Positions 9,117 through 16,004 of a stretch of DNA of 35,199 nucleotides are shown here, piece by piece (position 1 is the first letter of the stretch; every line of letters begins with the position of its first letter). Made by a program: the position numbers and the translations under genes. Below the pieces are notes generated by a model, which saw nothing but the letters and a program-made list of their open reading frames with translations, did no database searches and was not told the origin of the DNA. This DNA is from Streptomyces sp. NRRL WC-3742 (GTDB lineage Bacteria > Actinomycetota > Actinomycetes > Streptomycetales > Streptomycetaceae), in contig NZ_JOCF01000078.1 in the NCBI RefSeq assembly GCF_000720635.1, positions 1-35,199 of the forward strand. The letters are read 5' to 3'.

Positions 9117-9899
9117 TCAGAGGACCTTGGCGAGGAAGGCCCGGGTGCGCTCGTGGCGCGGGCTGTCCAGCACCTCCGCGGGCGGGCCCTGCTCGACGAC
9201 CACGCCGCCGTCCATGAAGACCACGGTGTCGGCGACCTCGCGGGCGAAGCCGATCTCGTGGGTGACGACGATCATCGTGGTGCCGCTGCGCGCCAGGTCC
9301 TTGATCACGTCGAGGACCTCGCCGACCAGCTCCGGGTCCAGCGCCGAGGTCGGCTCGTCGAACAGCAGCACCTTGGGCTCCAGCGCCAGCGCCCGGGCGA
9401 TCGCCACCCGCTGCTGCTGGCCGCCCGAGAGCTGCCGGGGGTAGGCGGACGCCTTGTCGGCCAGCCCGACGCGCTCCAGCAGGGCCAGCGCCGTCGCCCG
9501 GGCCTCGGCCTTGGGCCGGCGCAGCGCGGCGACGGGCGCCTCGACGAGGTTCTCCAGCACGGTCAGGTGCGGGAACAGGTTGAAGTTCTGGAAGACGAAG
9601 CCGATGCCGGTGCGCTGGCGCAGCACCTCGCGCTCCTTGAGCTCGTGCAGCCGGTCGCCGGAGCGGCGGTAGCCGATCAGCTCGCCGTCGATGGCGACGT
9701 AGCCGCGGTCGAGCTTCTCCAGGTGGTTGATGGCGCGCAGCAGGGTGGACTTGCCGGAGCCGGAGGGGCCGAGCACCACCGTCACCGAGCCGGCCGGGAC
9801 GTCCAGGTCGACGCCGCGCAGCACGTCGAGGTCGCCGAAGCTCTTGTGCAGTCCCCGCACCCGCACCATCGGGGCGGCGGGCTTGGTCAGGGTGGTCAC
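9117..9899 (-). CDS. Polar amino acid ABC transporter ATP-binding protein
   Basis: This is a 260-residue ATPase of the GlnQ/HisP class that energises uptake through the adjacent permeases. Walker [10 protein letters not shown] (44-52), a Q-loop in [12 protein letters not shown] signature LSGGQQQR (157-164), Walker B VLLFDE (177-182) and D-loop SALD, and the switch His in VVTHEIG are all intact. The GTG start at 9899 overlaps the permease stop by 4 bases (GTGA), indicating translational coupling. It is the only ATPase in the locus, so it probably serves both this permease and the divergent one at 13102. Confidence 0.95.
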   Translation of the reverse strand: MTTLTKPAAPMVRVRGLHKSFGDLDVLRGVDLDVPAGSVTVVLGPSGSGKSTLLRAINHLEKLDRGYVAIDGELIGYRRSGDRLHELKEREVLRQRTGIGFVFQNFNLFPHLTVLENLVEAPVAALRRPKAEARATALALLERVGLADKASAYPRQLSGGQQQRVAIARALALEPKVLLFDEPTSALDPELVGEVLDVIKDLARSGTTMIVVTHEIGFAREVADTVVFMDGGVVVEQGPPAEVLDSPRHERTRAFLAKVL

Positions 9900-10960
9900 G
9901 ATCGTCCTCCGACGGTACGGGCGGCGGGTGTGCGGGCAGCGGATGTACGGGCGGCGGGTGTACGGGTGCGCAGGCTCCGGGCGAAGGCGCGCAGGCGCTG
10001 CCAGGGGGTGGGCGGCGGGGTGCGCTCGGAGCCGCGGGCGAAGTACCGCTCGACGTAGTACTGGCCGATGGACAGCACGGTGGTCAGCACCACGTACCAG
10101 ACCGTGGCCACCATCAGCAGCGGCACCACCCGGCCGGTGCGGCCGTACACCACCTGCGCCTGGTAGAAGAGTTCGCCGATCGCCATCACGTAGACCACCG
10201 AGGTGCCCTTGAGCAGCGAGATCACCTCGTTGGCGGCGGACGGCAGGATGCCGCGCATGGCCTGCGGCAGCACGATCCGCCACGCCTGCCGCCACCGCGG
10301 GATGCCGAGGGCGGCGGCGGCCTCGCGCTGGCCGCCGTCCACGGCGAGGATGCCGCCGCGGATGATCTCGGCGGCGAACGCGGCCTGGTGGAGCCCGAGG
10401 CCGAGCACGGCGGCGCCGAGGGCGCTGAGCACGTTCACGGTCCGGAAGGCGCCGAAGGTCGGCCCGAAGGGGATGCCGAAGCCGAACTCCTTGTACAGGT
10501 AGGAGAGGTTGAACCAGAACACCAGCTGCACGATCAGCGGGATCGAGCGGAACACCCAGACGTACGCCCAGGCGATGGTCTGCAGGATCGCGCTGCGGGA
10601 CAGCCTCAGCGCCGCCACCCCGGCGCCGAGCAGGAAGCCCAGCAGGGTGCCGTAGGCGGTGAGTTCGAGGGTGCGGCCGACGGCGGTGACGATCACGTCG
10701 GCGGTGAAGTAGGCGCGGAAGGTGGGCCAGTCCCAGCCGGGGTTGGTGGCCAGGCCGTGGCCGAACTGGATCAGCAGCACGACGGCGACGGCTCCGGCCG
10801 CCCAGCGCCAGGGGTGGCGGGCGGGGACGGTCCTGAGGCCCTCGAGTTCGTCGAGCGAGTCGAGCGAGTCGAGGTCGACCGCGGCGGCCCGGGCGGTGCG
10901 GGCGGCCCGGCCGGGTCTGGGGCGGGCGGGTGCGGTGGCGGTGTCGGTGGTGGCGGTCAT
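9896..10960 (-). CDS. Polar amino acid ABC transporter permease (HisMQ family)
   Basis: This is a 354-residue membrane protein. After an 80-residue hydrophilic Ala/Arg/Asp-rich N-terminus come the BPD_transp_1 helices, with [15 protein letters not shown] and the EAA cytoplasmic loop ([24 protein letters not shown]) that docks the ATPase. The C-terminal tail ends in a five-residue repeat, T-[PS]-A-A-R three times, encoded by 15-bp tandem DNA repeats. Start ATG 10960 has AAGGAG 9 bases upstream. The protein is longer than the usual 220-290 residues because of both tails. It lies between a binding protein (40 bp upstream) and the ATPase (4-bp overlap). Confidence 0.94.
   Translation of the reverse strand: MTATTDTATAPARPRPGRAARTARAAAVDLDSLDSLDELEGLRTVPARHPWRWAAGAVAVVLLIQFGHGLATNPGWDWPTFRAYFTADVIVTAVGRTLELTAYGTLLGFLLGAGVAALRLSRSAILQTIAWAYVWVFRSIPLIVQLVFWFNLSYLYKEFGFGIPFGPTFGAFRTVNVLSALGAAVLGLGLHQAAFAAEIIRGGILAVDGGQREAAAALGIPRWRQAWRIVLPQAMRGILPSAANEVISLLKGTSVVYVMAIGELFYQAQVVYGRTGRVVPLLMVATVWYVVLTTVLSIGQYYVERYFARGSERTPPPTPWQRLRAFARSLRTRTPAARTSAARTPAARTVGGRS
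9915..9959. repeat. Three tandem 15-bp units in the permease 3' end
   Basis: GTACGGGCGGCGGGT (9915-9929), GTGCGGGCAGCGGAT (9930-9944) and GTACGGGCGGCGGGT (9945-9959) are in-frame copies encoding the [10 protein letters not shown] tail of the permease. A partial fourth copy follows at 9960. Confidence 0.8.
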
Positions 10961-11000
10961 GGCGGGGCTCCTTCGGGGGCTCCTTCTACGGCGCGGCGGG

Positions 11001-11948
11001 TCACGCGTGTTCGGGCGGGCTGATCTGCGACTCCTTGATCGCGGAGTCCGTGACCCCCCACTTCCTGAGGATCCGGTCGTACGTCCCGTCCTTGATCAGC
11101 TGGTTGACCGCCGCCTGGAAGGCCGGGGTGAGCTTGGAGCCCTTGGCGAAGGCGAACCCGACGTCCAGCCGGTGGAACTCGTTCAGGAAGCGGACTCCGG
11201 AGGCGTCCTTGGCCGCCTGGTAGCGCAGGCCGTTGATGGTGGACATCTGCACGTCCACCCGGCCCTGCTGGACGGCGGTGAGCAGCGCGCCGTTGTCGCT
11301 GAACGCCTTGACCTCGTACGGCTTCTTGCCGGCGTCGGTGCAGACGTTCCTGCGGCTGTTGAGGGTGCTCTCGAAGGTGGTGCCGGCGCCGGTGCCGATG
11401 GTCAGCCCGCACAGCTGCGCCAGGTCGGTGACCGGCTGGAGCGCGGTGTCGCCCTTCTTCACCGAGAAGCCCTGGCCGTCGTCGATGTAGGTGACGAAGT
11501 CGATGGTCCTGAGCCGGGCGGTGGTGACGCCGAAGTTGCCGGTGCCGACGTCGTACTTGCCGCTGCCCAGGGCGGGCAGGATCGTCTCGAAGGCGGCGTC
11601 CTCGCGCTGGACGGTCAGGCCGAGGACCTTGGCGACGGCGTCGGAGAAGTCGATGTCGATACCCGCGGCCTTCCTGGTGGCCGGGTCCGGGTAGAAGGCC
11701 GCGGGCGGGGCTCCGAAGGAGGAGCCGAACCTGACCGTTCCGGCCTTGCGGACCTCCTCGGGCAGCAGGGCGGCGGCGGCATCCGACTTCGCGACGGCCG
11801 AGACGACGTCCTCGGTGGCGGTGGCGGCGGGCCCGCTCGCCCCGGGCGCGCCCGCGATCTTCGGGTCCGAGCCGCAGGCGGCCAGGGCCAGGGCGGGCAG
11901 CACGGCGGCGAGGGAGACGGACAGGCGGCGGGCGGTGGTGCGCTTCAC
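11001..11948 (-). CDS. Amino acid ABC transporter substrate-binding lipoprotein (family 3)
   Basis: This is a 315-residue lipoprotein receptor. A short Arg-rich n-region and hydrophobic core lead to lipobox LAAC (Cys at about residue 24). The mature domain begins LLPEEVRKAGTVRFGSSFG, with GIDIDFSDAVAKVLGL and the DVGTGNFGVTTARLRTIDF loop. It is a distant paralogue of the receptor at 8083-9072. The GTG start at 11948 overlaps the acetyltransferase stop by 4 bases (GTGA), so the two are translationally coupled. GAAAGG lies upstream. The position as second gene of the operon suggests this is the principal receptor. The ligand is not identifiable from sequence. Confidence 0.93.
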   Translation of the reverse strand: MKRTTARRLSVSLAAVLPALALAACGSDPKIAGAPGASGPAATATEDVVSAVAKSDAAAALLPEEVRKAGTVRFGSSFGAPPAAFYPDPATRKAAGIDIDFSDAVAKVLGLTVQREDAAFETILPALGSGKYDVGTGNFGVTTARLRTIDFVTYIDDGQGFSVKKGDTALQPVTDLAQLCGLTIGTGAGTTFESTLNSRRNVCTDAGKKPYEVKAFSDNGALLTAVQQGRVDVQMSTINGLRYQAAKDASGVRFLNEFHRLDVGFAFAKGSKLTPAFQAAVNQLIKDGTYDRILRKWGVTDSAIKESQISPPEHA

Positions 11949-12466
11949 GTGCGGCCTTTCGGGGCGGGAACCGCCACGGCCAGCTGCTTCTCGAAGGGCA
12001 GCGGGCCGATGGTCGGCGGATCGGCGGTGACGTCGAACAGCGGGGTGTAGCCGGTGGCCAGGTAGAGGCTCCGGGCCTCGGGCTGGCGCGGCCCGGTGGT
12101 GAGGTGGATCCGGTCGTAGCCGGCGGTGGCCGCCGTGCGCTCCAGCTCGGCCAGCACCCGGCGGGCCAGGCCCCGGCGGCGGTGCGCGGAGTGGGTCCAC
12201 ATCCGCTTCACCTCGGCGGTGCGGTCGTCGTAGCGCTTGTACGCGCCTCCGGCGACGGGCTCGCCGCCCTCCAGCAGGAGCAGCAGCACCCCGCCGTTGG
12301 CCTCGGCGAACTGCTCCGCGGGGTAGCGGGTCAACTCCTCGTCCGCGTGCGGTCCGTAGCGGCTGACGTACTCCTCGGCGAGCTCACGCAGCAGCGGCTC
12401 CACCAGCGGGTCGTCCATGGCGACCCGGCGGAACTCCGGGGCGCGCGGCTTCACTTCGACGGGCAT
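11945..12466 (-). CDS. GNAT family N-acetyltransferase
   Basis: This 173-residue protein transfers an acetyl group from acetyl-CoA to an amine. Motif A is seen as VKRMWTHSAHRRRGLARRVLAELE (the RRRGLA pyrophosphate-binding loop), followed by the C-terminal GPRQPEARSLYLATGYTPL typical of small-molecule GNATs. Start ATG 12466 follows AAAGG by 8 bases; the frame is open upstream to 12670 but that part is low-complexity leader-like sequence. It is the first structural gene of the ABC operon behind the leader peptide. In Bacillus subtilis the cystine-type transporter operon tcyJKLMN is likewise headed by an N-acetyltransferase (SnaA/YtmI) acting on sulfur amino acids. I infer a similar role here; an unrelated amine substrate remains possible. 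Confidence 0.9.
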   Translation of the reverse strand: MPVEVKPRAPEFRRVAMDDPLVEPLLRELAEEYVSRYGPHADEELTRYPAEQFAEANGGVLLLLLEGGEPVAGGAYKRYDDRTAEVKRMWTHSAHRRRGLARRVLAELERTAATAGYDRIHLTTGPRQPEARSLYLATGYTPLFDVTADPPTIGPLPFEKQLAVAVPAPKGRT

Positions 12467-12763
12467 GGCGGGACCTTTCGGGGCGGGGTGGAGCCGCCGG
12501 CCGCGGGTGGGCAGGCCGGAGGAGGCCGCGGCAGGGCGGCCGTCCGTGCGGGAGAGCGTGTGAGCGTGTGAGCGTGTGGGTGAGCGCGCGGGTACGTGAC
12601 GGGGCGGACTGCCGGAGCGCAGCGCGGAGTCTCGGACACGGGAAAGGACCTGACGGAACGTCAGTCGCATGGAAGGCGGCGGGCGGAGCGAGGGCCCGCG
12701 ACGGGGAAGGCCGAGGGAGGCTCCCCGGGGGAGATCAGGCCGGACGGGCGGCCCGCCGCCGGG
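12467..12763 (-). other. Transcribed leader between leader peptide and GNAT gene (possible attenuator)
   Basis: About 300 bases with no credible gene. On the transcript strand it holds a GC-rich inverted repeat (12747-12760, GGCGGC/GCCGCC), a CTCCCC/GGGGAG pair near 12721-12733, a hairpin CTGACG-TTC-CGTCAG (12650-12664) followed by a pyrimidine run, and an 8-bp periodic GAGCGTGT repeat (about 12551-12577). These could form attenuation structures coupled to translation of the Cys leader peptide, but I cannot fold them here. Confidence 0.4.
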
Positions 12764-12841
12764 TCAGCCGCGACACGCCGCGGACCACACCCGACCGAAG
12801 TCGATGTGGTCGCGGGTGACCAGGGGCTCCACGGCGTTCAT
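12764..12841 (-). CDS. Cysteine leader peptide (25 aa, leaderless)
   Basis: The 25-codon ORF encodes a peptide whose second half is HIDFGRVWSAACRG. This matches the short leader peptides found upstream of sulfur-assimilation and sulfur-transport genes in streptomycetes, which share an H-[IV]-D-[LF]-x-R-V-x-S-A-x-C-R pattern and are thought to sense cysteine through translation of the terminal Cys codon (here TGT, residue 23). The ATG lies 7 bases after a -10-like TTCACT, so the message probably begins at the start codon. A hairpin (12783-12811) lies within the ORF just before the Cys codon. The ORF heads the GNAT-ABC operon, whose first structural gene begins about 300 bases downstream. The family match is from memory of the consensus; the regulatory mechanism is inference. 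Confidence 0.75.
   Translation of the reverse strand: MNAVEPLVTRDHIDFGRVWSAACRG
12783..12811 (-). promoter_or_regulatory. Hairpin inside the leader peptide ORF
   Basis: GACCACA (12783-12789) pairs with TGTGGTC (12805-12811), and an inner CGAC/GTCG stem (12792-12795 / 12800-12803) closes a tetraloop. A ribosome stalled at or released from the Cys codon would affect this structure, as expected for an attenuator. Confidence 0.4.
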
Positions 12842-12877
12842 GAGCACAAGTGAACAGTCGTCCGACTGCTCCGTCAA
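12842..12877 (-). promoter_or_regulatory. Leaderless promoter with palindromic operator in its spacer
   Basis: On the minus strand: TTGACG (12877-12872), a 17-bp spacer, TTCACT (12854-12849), 7 bases, then the leader-peptide ATG at 12841. The spacer contains the perfect inverted repeat CAGTCG-N2-CGACTG (12855-12868). A repressor bound there would block polymerase, giving a second level of control above the leader peptide. Spacing supports the promoter; the operator is inference. Confidence 0.55.
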
Positions 12878-12949
12878 CCATCCATCATTGCCGCACTGTT
12901 GCGATCTCCTGTCACTTCCGAGACACCGCCCCCGGCCCTTCCGGACTCC

Positions 12950-12980
12950 TTGACAGGGCTCGATCGCACCCGCGTACGAT
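12950..12980 (+). promoter_or_regulatory. Candidate promoter for the permease/FAD-protein arm
   Basis: A perfect TTGACA (12950-12955) is followed by TACGAT (12975-12980). The 19-bp spacer is slightly long for a housekeeping promoter. It would leave about 115 bases of 5' leader before the permease ATG. No leader peptide was recognised in that leader. Confidence 0.45.
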
Positions 12981-13101
12981 CGACGGCGGAGTGCAGCACC
13001 ACCGCGCCGACCGCGTTGAGGGACGCGAGCCGGCGCCAGGCCCGTACGTGACGACCGCCCGTACCCATGCCCCACCCGCACTCCCGCCAGGAGCCGAAGC
13101 C

Positions 13102-14061
13102 ATGGCCACCCCGCCGGACGTCCTGCCCGCGCAGTCCGTACCCGACCAGCCCTCCCCCGCCCGCGACGAATCCGCCGAGGCCCGGATCGTCGCCCGCCGC
13201 AAGCCCGGCCAGTGGACCGCCGCGGCCGTCGCGCTGCTGCTCGCCGCGATGGTGCTCGGCTCGGTGATCCGCAACGACGCCTTCCAGTGGGACGTGGTCG
13301 GTGCGTGGTTCACCGCCCGGTCCGTCCTCGACGGCCTCGCCCTGACCCTGTGGCTGACGGGCCTCACCCTCGGCCTCGGCTTCGTCCTGGGCACCGTGCT
13401 CGCCACCATGCGGCTGTCCACCAACCCGGTGCTGCGCACACTGAGCTGGACCTACATCTGGATCTTCCGCTCCACCCCGCCGCTGGTGCAGCTGCTGTTC
13501 TTCTTCAACATCGGCGCGCTCTACCCGACCCTGGGCCTGGGCATCCCCTTCGGCCCCGAGTTCCTCACCGTGAAGACGGTCAACCTGATCGGGCCCACCC
13601 TGACGGCCGTCATCGGCCTGACCCTGCTGGAGACGGCGTACGCCGCCGAGGTGATCCGCGGCGGCATCCTCTCCGTGGACCGCGGCCAGCTGGAGGCCGC
13701 CGCCGCGCTCGGGCTCGGCCGGTGGCGGGTGCTGCGCCGGATCGTGGTGCCGCAGGCGATGCGCGCGATCGTGCCGACGGCCGGGAACATGCTGATCGGC
13801 GCGCTCAAGAACACCAGCATCGTCAGCGTGCTGGCCGTCTCCGACCTGCTCTACTCGGTGCAGCTGGTCTACCTGCAGTCCTACCAGGTGATCCCGATGC
13901 TGATGGTCGCCACCCTCTGGTACCTGGTGGTCACCACCGTGCTGTCCGTCGGCCAGTACTACGTGGAGCGGCACTTCGCCAAGGGCGCCACCCGCGAGGG
14001 CCTGCCGCCGACCCCGCTGCAGCGCGCCCGCGCGGCCCTCCGGCGGGCGGTGAAGGCATGA
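13102..14061 (+). CDS. Polar amino acid ABC transporter permease (HisMQ family), second copy
   Basis: This is a 319-residue permease with the same architecture as the one at 9896-10960: FRSTPPLVQLLFFFNIGALYPTLGLGIPFGPEF, the EAA loop LEAAAALGLGRWRVLRRIVVPQAM, and a C-terminal VGQYYVERHFAKG that matches [17 protein letters not shown] sequence in its partner ([13 protein letters not shown]). ATG 13102 was chosen because AGGAG lies 8 bases upstream; the in-frame upstream sequence lacks a signal and is leader. It is translationally coupled to the downstream FAD protein (ATGA overlap). No ATPase or binding protein is on this arm, so it presumably forms a heterodimeric channel with the divergent permease and shares its ATPase. 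Confidence 0.94.
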   Translation: MATPPDVLPAQSVPDQPSPARDESAEARIVARRKPGQWTAAAVALLLAAMVLGSVIRNDAFQWDVVGAWFTARSVLDGLALTLWLTGLTLGLGFVLGTVLATMRLSTNPVLRTLSWTYIWIFRSTPPLVQLLFFFNIGALYPTLGLGIPFGPEFLTVKTVNLIGPTLTAVIGLTLLETAYAAEVIRGGILSVDRGQLEAAAALGLGRWRVLRRIVVPQAMRAIVPTAGNMLIGALKNTSIVSVLAVSDLLYSVQLVYLQSYQVIPMLMVATLWYLVVTTVLSVGQYYVERHFAKGATREGLPPTPLQRARAALRRAVKA

Positions 14062-15986
14062 ACGCGGTGGTGATCGTCGGCGCGGGCCCGCGCGGCGCCG
14101 GGCTGCTGGAGCGGATCGCCGCCAACGCCGCCGAACTCCTGCCCGCCGACCGCCCGTTGGAGATCCACCTGGTCGACCCGTACCCGCCCGGCGCGGGCCG
14201 GATCTGGCGCGCCGACCAGTCGCCGCTGCTGCGGATGAACTCGATGGCCGAGGACGTCACCATGTTCACCGACGAGCACTCCACCATCGAGGGCCCCGTC
14301 CGCCCGGGCCCCTCCCTCGCCGAATGGGCCGGCGCCCAGCGGGAGTTCGCGCCGTACCGGGAGGTCGCCGACCCGGCCGTTCGGGCCGAGCTGGAGGCTC
14401 TCGCGCCCACCGACTTCCCCACCCGCCGGGCCCAGAGCGCCTACCTGGACTGGGCGTTCCGCCGCGCCGTCGCCGAGCTGCCGCCGCACGCCACCGTCAC
14501 CGTCCACCGCACGAGGGCCCGGCGGATCGAGGGCCCGGCGGACGGCCCGCAGCGCGTCCGCCTCGAGGACGGGACCACGCTCACCGCCGACCACGTCGCC
14601 CTCACCCTCGGCCACCTCGACTCCGCCCCGCACCCCCGCCACCGGAGCGACACCGAGTTCGCCGCCCGGCACGGCCGCTTCCACCTGCCACCCGCCTACT
14701 CGGCCGACGTGGCACAGGAGTTGACCGCCGTAGCCCCCGGCGAACACGTGGTGCTGCGGGGCCTGGGCCTGGCCGCCGTCGACCTGGTCGCGATGCTCAC
14801 CGAGGGCCGCGGCGGCCGCTTCGAGCCCGTCGGCGACGGCCCCGCCCTGCGCTACCTGCCCTCCGGCCGCGAGCCGGTGCTGCACCTCGGCTCCCGGCGC
14901 GGCGTGCCGTACCACTCCAAGACCGGCTACCGCCTCCAGGGCCCGCCCGCACCCCTGCCCCGCTACTTCGACGCGGCCGCCGTGGACGCGGTGCTCGCCA
15001 CCGGGGGAGTGCTCGAACTTCGGCGCGACTTCTGGCCGTTGATCGCCAAGGAGATCGCCTTCGGGCACTACCACGAGCTCTTCCACGCCCACCCCGGGCG
15101 CACCGCCCTGCCCTGGACGGAGTTCCTCGCCCGCTACGACGCCCACGGCTGGTACACCCCCGAACGCGCCGCCCTGGAGGCCGAGGCCGTGCCCGACCCG
15201 GCCGACCGGATCGACTTCGAGCGCCTCGACCACCCGCTGGCCGGCCTCGAACTCGCCACCGCCGAGGAGCTCCAGACCCACCTGCGCGCGTACGTCGCCG
15301 AGGACGCCGACCGCCGCGCCGACCCCGCCCACAGCGCCGACCTCGGCGCCTTCCTCGCCCTGCTGTCGATCTTCGGCCAGCTCCCCCGGGTGCTGGCGAG
15401 CGGCCGGCTCACCGCCCGCTCGATCGCCGAGGAGTCCGACGAGTGGTTCTTCGGCTACTTCAGCTTCCTCGCCTCCGGCCCGCCCGGCTTCCGGCTGCGC
15501 CAGCTGCTCGCCCTCTCCGAGGCCGGGGTGGTGACCTTCCTCGGGGCGAACGTCCGGGTCGTCCGGGACGAGGCCACCGGCACCTGGCGGGCCGGCGGCA
15601 CCACCGTGCCCGGCCACACCGTCACCGCCACCGCGCTGATCGAGGCATACCTGCCCAAGCACGCCCTGGCCCGCACCGGGGACCCGCTGCTGCGCGAACT
15701 CCACCGCGCCGGGCGGCTGGTGGAGGAGGTGGTGACCGACGAGGAGTACACCCACCACTCCGGCCTGGTCACCATCGACCCCGGCGACAGCCGCCTGCTC
15801 GACCCCGCCCTCGGCGACGCCCCGCACCCGCGCCGCACCGCGCTCGGCCCGCACACCAGCCTGCGCTCGGCCGCCGCCTTCGCCCGGCCCCGCACCGACG
15901 CCCCGGCGTTCCGCCAGAACGACGCGGCCGCCCGCGCCCTGCTCCGCGCCCTGGCCGCGCTCCCGGCGGCGGTGCTGGTCGCGTGA
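14058..15986 (+). CDS. FAD/NAD(P)-binding protein
   Basis: This is a 642-residue flavoprotein-like enzyme. It opens with a Rossmann dinucleotide fold, VVIVGAGPRGAGLLERI (GAGPRG at 8-13), of the FAD/NAD(P)-binding family that PF13454 describes, followed by PYPPGAGRIW and LRMNS near residues 47-67. Those features resemble the N-hydroxylase-like FAD enzymes. A second nucleotide-binding-like element is VALTLGHLDSAP, and LRGLGLAAVDLVAML forms a further helix-turn region. No signal peptide, so cytoplasmic. The ATG overlaps the permease stop, so uptake and this enzyme are made together, which suggests it acts on the imported compound. The actual reaction (oxidation, hydroxylation or only cofactor binding) is unknown. 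It converges on the second kinase with an 18-bp gap. Confidence 0.85.
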   Translation: MNAVVIVGAGPRGAGLLERIAANAAELLPADRPLEIHLVDPYPPGAGRIWRADQSPLLRMNSMAEDVTMFTDEHSTIEGPVRPGPSLAEWAGAQREFAPYREVADPAVRAELEALAPTDFPTRRAQSAYLDWAFRRAVAELPPHATVTVHRTRARRIEGPADGPQRVRLEDGTTLTADHVALTLGHLDSAPHPRHRSDTEFAARHGRFHLPPAYSADVAQELTAVAPGEHVVLRGLGLAAVDLVAMLTEGRGGRFEPVGDGPALRYLPSGREPVLHLGSRRGVPYHSKTGYRLQGPPAPLPRYFDAAAVDAVLATGGVLELRRDFWPLIAKEIAFGHYHELFHAHPGRTALPWTEFLARYDAHGWYTPERAALEAEAVPDPADRIDFERLDHPLAGLELATAEELQTHLRAYVAEDADRRADPAHSADLGAFLALLSIFGQLPRVLASGRLTARSIAEESDEWFFGYFSFLASGPPGFRLRQLLALSEAGVVTFLGANVRVVRDEATGTWRAGGTTVPGHTVTATALIEAYLPKHALARTGDPLLRELHRAGRLVEEVVTDEEYTHHSGLVTIDPGDSRLLDPALGDAPHPRRTALGPHTSLRSAAAFARPRTDAPAFRQNDAAARALLRALAALPAAVLVA

Positions 15987-16004
15987 GGTCCCTACACCTG
16001 CGGC

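Noticed and set aside
12467..12670. In-frame upstream extension of the GNAT gene to an ATG at 12670
   Set aside because: The extra 68 residues are Arg/His/Ser/Pro low-complexity sequence over the leader region; ATG 12466 has a better ribosome-binding site and matches GNAT length.
12840..12953. Plus-strand 37-codon Cys-rich ORF beginning MSTSEQSSDCSVNHP
   Set aside because: It lies exactly over the promoter and start of the minus-strand leader peptide, has no ribosome-binding site and no leader-peptide consensus, so it is probably chance.
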